From Actinomycetota bacterium (GTDB lineage Bacteria; Actinomycetota; Thermoleophilia; BMS3ABIN01), in contig JACRMB010000007.1 in NCBI GenBank assembly GCA_016235065.1, positions 163,020 through 227,019 on the forward strand: DNA of 64,000 bases, in the 5' to 3' direction. The position numbers and the translations under genes are program-made. This document shows positions 18,212-26,998 of the stretch, one piece after another (the first letter of the stretch is position 1; each line of letters begins with the position of its first letter). Below the pieces are notes generated by a model. That model did not search any database, was not told the DNA's origin, and was given only the letters and a program-made list of their open reading frames with translations.

Positions 18212-19516
18212 TTGATTCCCAAGTATTCACGCACGGAGATGGCTTCCATCTGGAGCGACGAGAGCCGTATGGCTACCTGGCTCGAGGTGGAGATCGCCGT
18301 CTGCGAGGCCTGGGCCGAGCGTGGGCAGATCCCGGCTGACGCCCTGGCCGAGATCAGGGAGAAGGCCGCTTTCGATGTGGCCAAGGTGCTGGAGATCGAG
18401 AAAGTGACCCGCCATGACGTCATCGCCTTCCTGACCAACGTGGGCGAGCATGTTGGCGAATCTTCCCGGTACATCCATTACGGCATGACTTCTTCGGACA
18501 TGCTGGATACCGGGCTCGGGCTGCAGCTACGCGCTGCCAGCGACATCCTCCTGCTCGACCTGCGGCATCTGCTGGGAGTCCTGAAGAAGCGGGCGTTCGA
18601 ACATCGCGATACCGTCATGATCGGGCGCAGCCACGGCATCCACGCCGAACCGGTGACTTTCGGGCTCAAACTGGCCGTATGGTGTTTCGAGATGGCCCGC
18701 AACATAGAAAGACTTGAGCGGGCCCGCGAGGCGGTGGCGGTCGGGCAGATATCCGGCGCGGTCGGCACTTATGCCATGATACCGCCCGATATCGAGAAAG
18801 AGGTCTGCCACAAGCTGGGGCTGACTGCGGCGCTGGCTTCGACCCAGGTCATCCAGCGCGACCGGCATGCCGAGTATATGGGCACCCTGGCGGTCATCGC
18901 CTCTACCATCGAGAAGATGGCGGTGGAGGTTCGGCACCTGCAGCGGACCGAGGTGCTGGAAGCCGAGGAGGCGTTCAAGCCCGGCCAGAAAGGTTCCTCC
19001 GCCATGCCCCACAAGCGCAATCCGATCATCAGCGAGCGGATGTGCGGCCAGGCTCGGATCATCCGCGCCAACGCCATGGTGGCTTTCGAGAACAACGCCC
19101 TCTGGCATGAGCGCGATATCTCCCACTCCTCCGCTGAGCGGGTCATCCTTCCCGACAGCACCATCCTGCTTGACTACATGCTCCATAAGTGGGCCGATAC
19201 CATGGACAACCTCATCGTCTATCCTGATAGGATGGAACAGAATCTCTGGTCCAGCTACGGGTTGGTCTTCTCCCAATCGGTTCTGCTAAAATTGATAGAC
19301 AACGGGCTCTCCCGCGAGGAGGCCTACAGGGTCGTCCAGACCAGCGCCATGAAGGCGTGGCAGGAAAAGACCAGTTTCAAAGACCTGATATCTCAAGACG
19401 AAACCGTTAGGGCATCGATCGACGAAGCCGAGCTGGAAAGCTGCTTCGACCCCGCCCGCTACCTGGAAAACATCGGCGCCGTCTTCGCCCGCCTGGAAAA
19501 GCTGGAGATCCAGTGA
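18212..19516 (+). CDS. purB: Adenylosuccinate lyase
   Basis: A 434-residue fumarase/aspartase-superfamily enzyme. It cleaves SAICAR to AICAR in IMP synthesis and adenylosuccinate to AMP downstream of PurA. The N-terminus IPKYSRTEMASIWSDE and the signature SSAMPHKRNP are diagnostic, and TSSDMLDT and the catalytic His segment GRSHGIHAEP are present. The ATG at 18185 lies inside the intergenic repeat; TTG 18212, preceded by GGAGG, gives the family-standard N-terminus and is preferred. Confidence 0.96.
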   Translation: MIPKYSRTEMASIWSDESRMATWLEVEIAVCEAWAERGQIPADALAEIREKAAFDVAKVLEIEKVTRHDVIAFLTNVGEHVGESSRYIHYGMTSSDMLDTGLGLQLRAASDILLLDLRHLLGVLKKRAFEHRDTVMIGRSHGIHAEPVTFGLKLAVWCFEMARNIERLERAREAVAVGQISGAVGTYAMIPPDIEKEVCHKLGLTAALASTQVIQRDRHAEYMGTLAVIASTIEKMAVEVRHLQRTEVLEAEEAFKPGQKGSSAMPHKRNPIISERMCGQARIIRANAMVAFENNALWHERDISHSSAERVILPDSTILLDYMLHKWADTMDNLIVYPDRMEQNLWSSYGLVFSQSVLLKLIDNGLSREEAYRVVQTSAMKAWQEKTSFKDLISQDETVRASIDEAELESCFDPARYLENIGAVFARLEKLEIQ

Positions 19517-19552
19517 CGCGGATCGATTCCATGAACGGCAATCTCCATGACA

Positions 19553-19620
19553 GCAACCTGTCCCTTGTCCATGAATTAAGTATTGTGTCCCGCTGGTTCA
19601 TAAGTAATTTGTCACCTGGC
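19553..19620 (+). repeat. AAGTAATGTGTCCC repeat, copy 4 (upstream of purC)
   Basis: Three degenerate half-units occur in tandem: CAACCTGTCCC near 19554, AAGTATTGTGTCCC at 19578 and AAGTAATTTGTCACC at 19602. This is the most diverged and longest plus-strand copy. It ends 14 bases before the purC ATG, next to its CAGGAG ribosome binding site. Confidence 0.8.
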
Positions 19621-19634
19621 TCAGGAGCCGCAAA

Positions 19635-20339
19635 ATGACAGTTGAGAAACTTTACGAGGGCAAGGCAAAGATCATCTATTCCACCGAAGATCCCGAGTTG
19701 ATCTCGCAGAAGTTCAAGAACGACGCCACAGCCTTCGATGGCAAGAAAAAGGGCCAGATCGAGCACAAAGGCGTCCGCAACGCGGCTATCACCACGCGGC
19801 TGTTCAAAGTGCTCGAAGAGCAGGGCATCATCACCCAACTCGTGGAACAGACGGCCGATGATACGCTGCTCTGCAAGCGGCTGGAGATGTTCCCGGTGGA
19901 GGTCGTGGTCAGGAACTACGCCGCCGGCAGCATCTGCAAGCGCCTCGGTTTCGAGGAAGGCCACAAGATGAAGAAGCCGATGCTGGAATTCTTCCTCAAG
20001 GACGATTCCCTGGGCGACCCGCTTATCACCGACGCCCACATCGAGGAGCTGGAGCTGCTGACCCTGGCCGAGCGTGACGAGATCGAGCAGCTGGCGCTCA
20101 AGATCAACGATTCGCTGGTGGGTTTCTTCGCCGAGCGCAAGGTGCTGCTGGTCGACTTCAAGCTGGAGTTCGGCAAGGACAGCGAAGGACACATCGTCCT
20201 CGGCGACGAGATCAGCCCCGATACCTGCCGTTTCTGGGATGCCGATTCGCGCGAAAAACTGGACAAGGACCGCTTTCGCCGCGACCTGGGCGGAGTCGAG
20301 GAAGCTTACGAAGAGATGCTCAAGCGGGTAAACCAATAG
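19635..20339 (+). CDS. purC: Phosphoribosylaminoimidazole-succinocarboxamide synthase
   Basis: A 234-residue SAICAR synthetase. It has the N-terminal LYEGKAKIIY nucleotide loop, the conserved VEVVVRNYAAGS motif, and LVDFKLEFG and GDEISPDTCRFWD near the C-terminus. It ligates aspartate to CAIR using ATP. Length is typical for the bacterial short form. purS starts 30 bases downstream, and from here to purH the genes are packed on one strand and probably form one transcript. Confidence 0.97.
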   Translation: MTVEKLYEGKAKIIYSTEDPELISQKFKNDATAFDGKKKGQIEHKGVRNAAITTRLFKVLEEQGIITQLVEQTADDTLLCKRLEMFPVEVVVRNYAAGSICKRLGFEEGHKMKKPMLEFFLKDDSLGDPLITDAHIEELELLTLAERDEIEQLALKINDSLVGFFAERKVLLVDFKLEFGKDSEGHIVLGDEISPDTCRFWDADSREKLDKDRFRRDLGGVEEAYEEMLKRVNQ

Positions 20340-20368
20340 CCGGGGTTTGACCCCAGGGCGAGGTGATG

Positions 20369-20605
20369 ATGAAGGCTAAAGTCTATATAACTCCAAAGGC
20401 GGGAATCCTGGATCCGCAAGGGCTGACCATCGAGCGCTCGCTGCCGGCGCTGGGCTTCGAGGGTGTCTCCAACGTGCGGGTCGGCAAGTATATCGAGCTT
20501 GAGCTTCCCGACGGCGACGCTGGCGAGGCTGTCGACCAGATGTGCCACAAGCTGCTGGCGAACCCCATCATCGAGGACTTTGAATTCGAGCTAGTATCAG
20601 AGTAG
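20369..20605 (+). CDS. purS: FGAM synthase subunit PurS
   Basis: A 78-residue PurS, the small bridging subunit of the three-part formylglycinamidine ribonucleotide synthase. The start [15 protein letters not shown] and the end [10 protein letters not shown] are family hallmarks. ATG 20369 has GCGAGG at proper spacing; in-frame ATG 20366 and GTG 20363 are alternatives. Its stop codon shares one base with the GTG start of purQ (TAGTG), implying translational coupling. Confidence 0.94.
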   Translation: MKAKVYITPKAGILDPQGLTIERSLPALGFEGVSNVRVGKYIELELPDGDAGEAVDQMCHKLLANPIIEDFEFELVSE

Positions 20606-21345
20606 TGGCTGCCTCTCAACAGACTGAAGTAGAATCCGTCCGCTTCGGGGTCGTCGTCTTCCCCGGCTCCAACTGCGATGCTGACTCATATGACGCCGTC
20701 CGCACCTTCGCCGGCGCCGATGCCAGCTATCTTTGGCACAAGGACAACGATCTCGGCGAGCTTGACTGTGTTATCCTCCCCGGCGGTTTTTCCTATGGCG
20801 ACTACCTGCGCTGCGGCGCAATCGCCCGCTTTTCCCCGATCATGAACTCTGTCAGGCGTTTTGCCGACGATGGTGGTCTGGTCATAGGTATCTGTAACGG
20901 CTTCCAGATCCTGCTGGAAGCGGGGATGCTTCCCGGCGCCATGCACCAGAACGAAGGCCTCAAGTTCGTCTGTAAACTGGTGAACCTCAGGGTCGAGAAT
21001 AATGAGACGCCTTTCACCACAGGTTATGAACCTGGTCAGATCATAAAAGTCCCTATCGCCCATCACGAGGGCAACTATTTCATCGACGAGGCCGGGCTTG
21101 CCGAGATCGAGGCCAACGGCCAGGTCATCGTCCGCTATTCGGACGAAACCGGTGAGACCACGAAGGCAGCGAACCCCAACGGCTCCCTTGGCAACATCGC
21201 CGGCGTCTGCAACCGGGAGCGCAACGTCTTCGGCCTCATGCCTCATCCCGAGCGAGTCTGCGACGAGATCGTCGGCGGCACCGACGGGCGCGGCGTCTTC
21301 GAGTCGATAATCAGCGCGGTCACGGCAAAGGCGGCAACAAGATGA
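20605..21345 (+). CDS. purQ: FGAM synthase glutaminase subunit PurQ
   Basis: A 246-residue class I glutamine amidotransferase. The oxyanion strand [11 protein letters not shown], the nucleophile elbow GICNGFQ and a C-terminal MPHPER give the complete Cys-His-Glu triad. It supplies ammonia to PurL with PurS as bridge. The start is GTG 20605, overlapping the purS stop; about 12 residues precede the conserved core ([13 protein letters not shown]). Confidence 0.96.
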   Translation: MAASQQTEVESVRFGVVVFPGSNCDADSYDAVRTFAGADASYLWHKDNDLGELDCVILPGGFSYGDYLRCGAIARFSPIMNSVRRFADDGGLVIGICNGFQILLEAGMLPGAMHQNEGLKFVCKLVNLRVENNETPFTTGYEPGQIIKVPIAHHEGNYFIDEAGLAEIEANGQVIVRYSDETGETTKAANPNGSLGNIAGVCNRERNVFGLMPHPERVCDEIVGGTDGRGVFESIISAVTAKAATR

Positions 21346-21418
21346 GCTCCATCGGGCGAATCCATAAATGCGGCGCCTCCTTGCATATGTGGCGCAGCCC
21401 GCGGAATGGGCGTCTTTC

Positions 21419-23704
21419 ATGAGCGCCACCAACCAGAAACCCGCGTACGAACTCCTGGGCCTGAAAGAAAAGGAATACCAGGGAATCTGCGACGCCATGG
21501 GCCGCGAGCCCAACTACACCGAGCTCGCCGTCTTCTCGCTCATGTGGAGCGAGCACTGCGGCTACAAGCATTCGCGGCCGCTGCTAAAGAACCTGCCTAC
21601 CGAGGGTGAGCGCATCCTCCAGGGTCCCGGCGAGAACGCCGGCATCATCGACATCGGCGAGGGTCAGGCCATCGCCATGAAGATCGAGAGCCACAACCAT
21701 CCTTCCGCGATAGAGCCTTTCCAGGGAGCCGCCACCGGCATCGGCGGCATCGTCCGCGACATCTTCGCCATGGGCGCGCGGCCGATCGCCAGCCTGGACC
21801 CGCTCCACTTCGGGCCGCTGGAGAAAAACCGCCAGAAATATCTGCTGGAGGGCGTGGTCGAGGGCATCGCCGCTTATGGCAACTGCATGGGCATTCCCAC
21901 AGTCGCCGGCGAGATCCACTTCGAGGATGCTTACGAGGGCAACTGCCTGATCAATGTCATGTGTGTCGGCCTGGTGGAGCAGGACAAGATCTTAAGGGCC
22001 AAGGCCGAGGGGCCGGGCAACCTGGTGCTGCTCTTCGGCTCGACTACCGGCCGCGATGGCATCGGCGGCGCCAGCATCCTGGCTTCCGCAGAGTTCGACG
22101 AGACCGCTCAGGAGAAGCGCCCCACCGTCCAGGTGGGCGATCCCTTCACAGAAAAGAAACTGCTGGAAGCCTGCCTCGAGATGCGCGACAAGGGGCTGCT
22201 GGTGGCGTTGCAGGACCTGGGGGCCGCGGGACTCTCCAGCTCCTCCAGCGAGATGGCCAGCAAGGGCGGAGTCGGCATCGACATGGATATCTCCAGAGTG
22301 CCGCTGCGCGAGCAGGACATGGAACCTTTCGAGATCATGATCTCCGAGTCGCAGGAACGGATGCTGGCAGTGGTCACTCCCGAGCTGGAGGCAGAAGCCC
22401 TGGCGGTCTGCGAAAAATGGGACCTGGACGCTGTCATCATCGGCAAGGTGACCGACACTAAGCGGCTGCGGGTCTTCCTCGGGGACGAGATGGTCGCCGA
22501 CATGCCGGTGGACGCTCTGGTCGACGACGCGCCGACCTATATCGTCGAGGCTGTGCGGCCGGCCCACGAGGTTGACGAGCCGCTCGCCGAAGACCATTAC
22601 CATCAGCCAACCGACCTCAACGAGACTTTGACCACCCTTTTACGCTCTCCCAACATCTGCGACAAGCACTGGGTCTACGAGCAATACGACCACATGGTCC
22701 AGACCAACAACGCCGTCTGGCCCGGCGCCGAGGCTGCCGTGCTGCGCCTCAAGGGGCGCCAGAGCGGCATCGCCCTGACCACCGACGGCAACGGCCGCCG
22801 CTGTTACCTGGACCCCCGCCGTGGCGCCCGCGCCGCTGTAGCCGAGGCGGCGCGCAACCTATCCTGCACGGGGGCCAGGCCGCTGGCTGTCACCAACTGC
22901 CTCAACTTCGGCAATCCCGAGAAGGGCGAGATCTACCACCAGTTCAGGGAAGCGGTGGAGGGCATGGCCGAGGCCTGCCTCGCATTCGAGACCCCGGTCA
23001 CCGGTGGCAACGTCAGTTTTTACAATGAGAGTTTCGGGGCGGCCGTCTATCCCAACCCCGTCGTCGGCATGATGGGGCTTGTGGAAGACGTACGGCTCGT
23101 GCAGACCCCCGGTTTCAAGGAGGAAGGCGACATGGTGCTGCTCCTGGGGAACGCCCGGCCTGCAGCCGATGGCTCCGAATATCAGCTTCGCATCCATGGC
23201 GAGGTAGCCGGCCGCATCCCCGATGTTGACCTGGAACTGGAAAAGAAGCTGCAATTGCTCGTAAGAGAAGCTATCCTTGAAGGACTGGTGAAAAGCGCTC
23301 ACGATGTCAGTGACGGCGGGCTCGCCTGCTGTCTGGCGGAGTCGGCGATCCAGGGCGGCCATGGCGCCGTCATTGAGCTGGCTGCGAGCCAGGGAGGCCC
23401 AGGCGGCCAGGCCGGCAATCTAAGCGGGGCGAGCGGACAGTATGGCGGCCTGCAGAACGACCTGCGGCCGGACCTGCTGCTCTTCGGCGAAGCGCCGGGC
23501 ATGATCGTCGTGACGGTCGCGGAGAAGGACCTGGAACATTTCGCCCAGCTGGCGCTGGATCTGCCGGCACAGGTGATCGGCCGCGTCGAGGCTGACCGGC
23601 TGGTCGTCAGAGCCGCAGGCGCCGAACAGATCAATCTGCCGGTGTCCCTGGTGGCACAGGCCTGGGGTACCGCACTGGAAACACTGATAGGGGATGTTGG
23701 TTAA
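21419..23704 (+). CDS. purL: FGAM synthase catalytic subunit PurL (small form)
   Basis: A 761-residue PurL of the small type that works with PurQ and PurS. The N-terminus (YELLGLKEKEYQGICDAMGREPNYTEL), MWSEHCGYKHSRP and the ATP-binding ESHNHPSAIEPFQGAATGIGG are diagnostic; a second homologous half with DVSDGGLACCLAE follows. A Gly/Gln-rich insertion near residue 660 is unusual but small. ATG 21419 matches the family N-terminus; the frame also has ATG 21368. purF overlaps the end by 11 bases. Confidence 0.96.
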   Translation: MSATNQKPAYELLGLKEKEYQGICDAMGREPNYTELAVFSLMWSEHCGYKHSRPLLKNLPTEGERILQGPGENAGIIDIGEGQAIAMKIESHNHPSAIEPFQGAATGIGGIVRDIFAMGARPIASLDPLHFGPLEKNRQKYLLEGVVEGIAAYGNCMGIPTVAGEIHFEDAYEGNCLINVMCVGLVEQDKILRAKAEGPGNLVLLFGSTTGRDGIGGASILASAEFDETAQEKRPTVQVGDPFTEKKLLEACLEMRDKGLLVALQDLGAAGLSSSSSEMASKGGVGIDMDISRVPLREQDMEPFEIMISESQERMLAVVTPELEAEALAVCEKWDLDAVIIGKVTDTKRLRVFLGDEMVADMPVDALVDDAPTYIVEAVRPAHEVDEPLAEDHYHQPTDLNETLTTLLRSPNICDKHWVYEQYDHMVQTNNAVWPGAEAAVLRLKGRQSGIALTTDGNGRRCYLDPRRGARAAVAEAARNLSCTGARPLAVTNCLNFGNPEKGEIYHQFREAVEGMAEACLAFETPVTGGNVSFYNESFGAAVYPNPVVGMMGLVEDVRLVQTPGFKEEGDMVLLLGNARPAADGSEYQLRIHGEVAGRIPDVDLELEKKLQLLVREAILEGLVKSAHDVSDGGLACCLAESAIQGGHGAVIELAASQGGPGGQAGNLSGASGQYGGLQNDLRPDLLLFGEAPGMIVVTVAEKDLEHFAQLALDLPAQVIGRVEADRLVVRAAGAEQINLPVSLVAQAWGTALETLIGDVG

Positions 23705-25169
23705 ATTGAATTGTTCGGACAAGCCCGAAGAGGCTTGTGGAGTATTCGGTACGGTAGCACCCGGGCGTGAAGTCAGCCGGCTGGCCTTCTTCGCCCTCTT
23801 CGCCCTGCAGCACCGGGGGCAGGAAAGCGCCGGCATCGCCGTCGATGACGACGGCCATCTCACCGCCATCAAGGACATGGGCCTGGTCTCCCAGGTATTC
23901 AAGGAGCAGACCCTGCAGAGCCTTTCCGGCCAGGCCGCAATCGGCCACGTGCGTTATTCCACCACCGGCTCGACTCGCTGGGCCAACGCCCAGCCTGTCT
24001 GCCTGAACCGTAACGGCCACACCCTTGCTCTGGCACATAACGGCAACATCGTCAACACAGCCGAGCTGCGCGAGATCATGGGCCCCCAGGGCATCAAGCT
24101 TACTTCAACCAGCGACAGCGAACTGCTGGCGGCGCTTATCGCCACCAATCCCGCCGAGGACATCCGCGACGCCGTCGCCGAGAGCATCCCCAGGATCAAG
24201 GGCGCCTTCTCGGTCGTCCTGCTCAGCCAGGGGGTCGTCGTCGGCTTCCGTGACCCCTGGGGCGTGCGGCCGCTCTGTGTCGGCCGGCTGGAGGAAGGCA
24301 ACTACGTGCTGGCATCGGAGACCTGCGCTCTGGACATCCTTGGCGCCGAGTTCGTCCAGGAGGTCAAACCGGGGCAGATGGCAGTGATCACCGAAGGCTC
24401 CCTGGAGCTCCGGCAGGTGGTCGAGCCCAAGCCGAAGCAGGGATTCTGCATCTTTGAATATATTTATTTCGCCAGGCCTGATTCAGTGATCGATGGCCTC
24501 AACGTCTCTCTCGCCCGCAACCGCATGGGCGAGGAACTGGCCCGCGAGTCGCTTGTTGAGGCCGACATGGTCATCCCCATCCCCGACACCGGCACGCCAG
24601 CGGCTATCGGTTTCGCCCGGGCCAGCGGCATCCCCTACGGCGAGGGCCTGATCAAGAACCGCTATGTAGGCCGCACCTTCATCCAGCCAGATCAGAACCT
24701 CAGGCAGCACGGCATCCGGGTCAAACTGAACCCTCTGGCGGAAGCCATCCGCGGCAAGAGTCTCGTGGTGGTGGACGATTCCATCGTCCGCGGCAACACC
24801 ACCCAGAAGCTCGTCAGGATGCTCCGCGACGCCGGCGCCACCGAAGTGCACCTGCGTATCAGTTCGCCGCCGATCACCAGCTCCTGTTTTTACGGCATCG
24901 ACACGGCGACCAGCACCGAACTCATCGCTTCGGAGAAATCCGTGGAGGAGATCCGCAAGCAGGTCGGCGCTGATTCCCTGGAATATATCTCTCTTAAAGG
25001 GCTGCAGCGTGCGGTCGGCAGGCCCGCCGAGCAATTCTGCCGCGCCTGTTTCACCGGCAATTACCCCATCGACATCCCTGAAAGCCTGAAGATGAGCAAG
25101 CATCGTTTCGAGCAGGTTGAACAGGAGCCGGCTGACAAGGAGCCGGCTGACAAGGAGCCGGTGGCATAG
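23694..25169 (+). CDS. purF: Amidophosphoribosyltransferase
   Basis: A 491-residue enzyme for the committed step, making phosphoribosylamine from PRPP and glutamine. After a short propeptide the catalytic N-terminal cysteine is Cys15 (EEACGVFG). The PRPP loop VVVDDSIVRGNTT is intact. Cysteines in SSCFYGID and FCRACF match the [4Fe-4S] ligands of the Bacillus-type enzyme, so an Fe-S cluster is likely. The last ~10 residues (EPADKEPADKEP) come from a 15-base tandem repeat and look non-essential. It overlaps purL by 11 bases. Confidence 0.96.
   Translation: MLVKLNCSDKPEEACGVFGTVAPGREVSRLAFFALFALQHRGQESAGIAVDDDGHLTAIKDMGLVSQVFKEQTLQSLSGQAAIGHVRYSTTGSTRWANAQPVCLNRNGHTLALAHNGNIVNTAELREIMGPQGIKLTSTSDSELLAALIATNPAEDIRDAVAESIPRIKGAFSVVLLSQGVVVGFRDPWGVRPLCVGRLEEGNYVLASETCALDILGAEFVQEVKPGQMAVITEGSLELRQVVEPKPKQGFCIFEYIYFARPDSVIDGLNVSLARNRMGEELARESLVEADMVIPIPDTGTPAAIGFARASGIPYGEGLIKNRYVGRTFIQPDQNLRQHGIRVKLNPLAEAIRGKSLVVVDDSIVRGNTTQKLVRMLRDAGATEVHLRISSPPITSSCFYGIDTATSTELIASEKSVEEIRKQVGADSLEYISLKGLQRAVGRPAEQFCRACFTGNYPIDIPESLKMSKHRFEQVEQEPADKEPADKEPVA
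25121..25162 (+). repeat. 15-bp tandem repeat at the 3' end of purF
   Basis: Nearly three copies of a 15-base unit (CAAGGAGCCGGCTGA) start at 25121, 25136 and 25151. They encode the purF tail and each of the last two carries AAGGAG. The final AAGGAG sits 8 bases before an ATA codon that may start purM, so the repeat may double as a ribosome binding site. Confidence 0.7.
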
Positions 25170-26203
25170 AAGATCCCCAAAAAGGCAAACCGCTGACTTA
25201 CGCCGGAGCCGGCGTCAACATCGATGCCGGCGCTGAAGTCGTGGAGCGGATCCGCTCAGCGGTCGCCTCAACCACGGGGAACACAAAACTCATCAGCAGC
25301 CTCGGCGGCTTCGCCGGAATGGTGGAGCTGCCATCGATGAAGGAGCCGGTGCTGGTCTCCGCCACCGACGGCGTCGGCACCAAGGTCCTTATCGCCGAGG
25401 CTCTCGGCATCTACGACACCGTCGGCATCGATCTGGTCGCCATGTCAGTGAACGATCTGCTGGTCACCGGCGCCCGTCCCCTTTTCTTCCTTGATTATCT
25501 CGCTGTCGGCAGGCTCGAGCCCGAGAAGGCAGCTGCTCTTGTGGAAGGCGTCGCTGAGGGCTGCCGCCAGTCTGGTTGCGCCCTTCTCGGCGGCGAGACC
25601 GCCGAGATGCCGGATCTCTACCAGGAAGGCCATTTCGACCTCGCTGGCTTCGCGGTCGGCGTTGTGGAAAAAGGCGCCATCGTCGACGGCAGCAGGGTCG
25701 AGTCGGGCGACACCGTGATCGGTCTGCCATCCAGCGGCGTGCACAGCAACGGCTTCTCCCTGGTGCGGAAGATACTCGAGGTCAACGGCATCCATTATGA
25801 GATGGATGAAGTGGATGGTTTCGGCGGCGGCTCTGTGGGAGCCACTCTTTTGACGCCGACAAGGATCTATGCCAGCGACACCTCAGCACTGATGCAGGCC
25901 GTGGACGTGCGGGCCATGGCCCACATAACCGGCGGCGGCCTTCCCGAGAACCTGCCCCGGGTCATCCCCGCCGGCCTCTCGGCGCGGATCGAACGTTCCC
26001 GGTGGAAGGTTCCAGCGCTCTTTGATACCCTTCAGCGGCTGGGCAACGTAGAGGACGCCGAGATGTTCCGCACTTTCAACATGGGCATCGGCTTCATCGC
26101 TATCGTTCCCGCGGCAGACGCGGAAAAAGCCATCGCCGCGGCCCCGGGCGCGCGGAAGATAGGCGAGATCGTGGCTGGCAGCCATCCGGTTGAGATCGTT
26201 TAG
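25166..26203 (+). CDS. purM: AIR synthetase (phosphoribosylformylglycinamidine cyclo-ligase), non-AUG start
   Basis: PurM closes the imidazole ring. LVSATDGVGTKV, GGETAEMPDLY and ITGGGLPENLPRV are diagnostic. The family-conserved N-terminus is encoded upstream of the first GTG (25241) as LTYAGAGVNIDAG, so the true start must be at or before 25193. The frame is open only from 25151, with no ATG, GTG or TTG there. Candidates are ATA 25166 (AAGGAG 8 bases upstream, overlapping the purF stop as ATAG) and CTG 25193 (weaker AAAGG, 7 bases upstream). ATA is used here because of the ribosome binding site; CTG would give MTYAGAG. Function is certain, the start is not. Confidence 0.93.
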   Translation: MEDPQKGKPLTYAGAGVNIDAGAEVVERIRSAVASTTGNTKLISSLGGFAGMVELPSMKEPVLVSATDGVGTKVLIAEALGIYDTVGIDLVAMSVNDLLVTGARPLFFLDYLAVGRLEPEKAAALVEGVAEGCRQSGCALLGGETAEMPDLYQEGHFDLAGFAVGVVEKGAIVDGSRVESGDTVIGLPSSGVHSNGFSLVRKILEVNGIHYEMDEVDGFGGGSVGATLLTPTRIYASDTSALMQAVDVRAMAHITGGGLPENLPRVIPAGLSARIERSRWKVPALFDTLQRLGNVEDAEMFRTFNMGIGFIAIVPAADAEKAIAAAPGARKIGEIVAGSHPVEIV

Positions 26204-26209
26204 GGAATC

Positions 26210-26932
26210 ATGAGCGCAGACCACGCAGACATTCATGCATCTGCCACCGGCGGTGGCGGCCACTTCGACGATCTGGGCGAATCTGCACCTATCGCCGGTG
26301 GCAGCGGGCTCGAATACAGGCTTGGTGTACTGGTCTCCGGCTCGGGCTCCAACCTGCAAAGCCTGATCGACAATCTCCACCGCGGCCTGGAAGATATCAA
26401 GATCGCCGTGGTAATCAGTGACAACAACAAGGCTTACGGGCTCACCAGGGCCGCTGAAGCCGGCATCCCCACCGCGGTCTTCCCCATGGTCGACTACGAC
26501 GACCGGCTGGAGCACGACCGGGCGATGGCCGAAGAGCTGGAGCGCCACGAGGTCGATCTGGTGGTTCTGGCGGGGTACATGATGCTGGTCACGCCGGCGC
26601 TTCTCGACCACTTCCCCTACCAGGTCATCAACCTGCATCCCTCGCTGCTGCCCGCTTTTCCCGGAGGAAGCCCCATCGAGGACACCATGGACTATGGTGC
26701 CCGGGTGACGGGCGTCACGGTGCACTATGTGGACGAAGGCACTGATACCGGTCCGATAATTCTTCAAGAAGCAGTGGAAATTAAATATAATGACACGGTC
26801 GAGAGCCTGCGGGAGCGGATCCACGAAGTCGAACACCGGCTGCTGCCTCACGCTGTCGAGCTGATCGCGAATAACCAGGTGCGCTTCGATGAGGATAATC
26901 CGCGCCGGGTCGTGATCAAGGAAGAGATTTAG
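26210..26932 (+). CDS. purN: Phosphoribosylglycinamide formyltransferase
   Basis: A 240-residue GAR transformylase using 10-formyltetrahydrofolate. The core starts at YRLGVLVSGSGSNLQSL near residue 36. The catalytic Asn, His and Asp are visible in INLHPSLLPAFPG and DEGTDTGPII. The N-terminus carries ~35 extra residues, Gly/His/Ala-rich and unlike the family; no later in-frame start precedes the conserved core, so the extension seems real. The gene starts 6 bases after purM. Confidence 0.95.
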   Translation: MSADHADIHASATGGGGHFDDLGESAPIAGGSGLEYRLGVLVSGSGSNLQSLIDNLHRGLEDIKIAVVISDNNKAYGLTRAAEAGIPTAVFPMVDYDDRLEHDRAMAEELERHEVDLVVLAGYMMLVTPALLDHFPYQVINLHPSLLPAFPGGSPIEDTMDYGARVTGVTVHYVDEGTDTGPIILQEAVEIKYNDTVESLRERIHEVEHRLLPHAVELIANNQVRFDEDNPRRVVIKEEI

Positions 26933-26998
26933 CAGGCGGCCATCGCATCGGCGCCGTCAGTCAGATTCCAGGGTAATGCCGCCAACGGGGAGGAAGTC

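Noticed and set aside
25121..25162. Short CRISPR-like array in purF tail
   Set aside because: The 15-base units are directly adjacent with no spacers and stay in the purF reading frame; no CRISPR array or cas gene is in the window.
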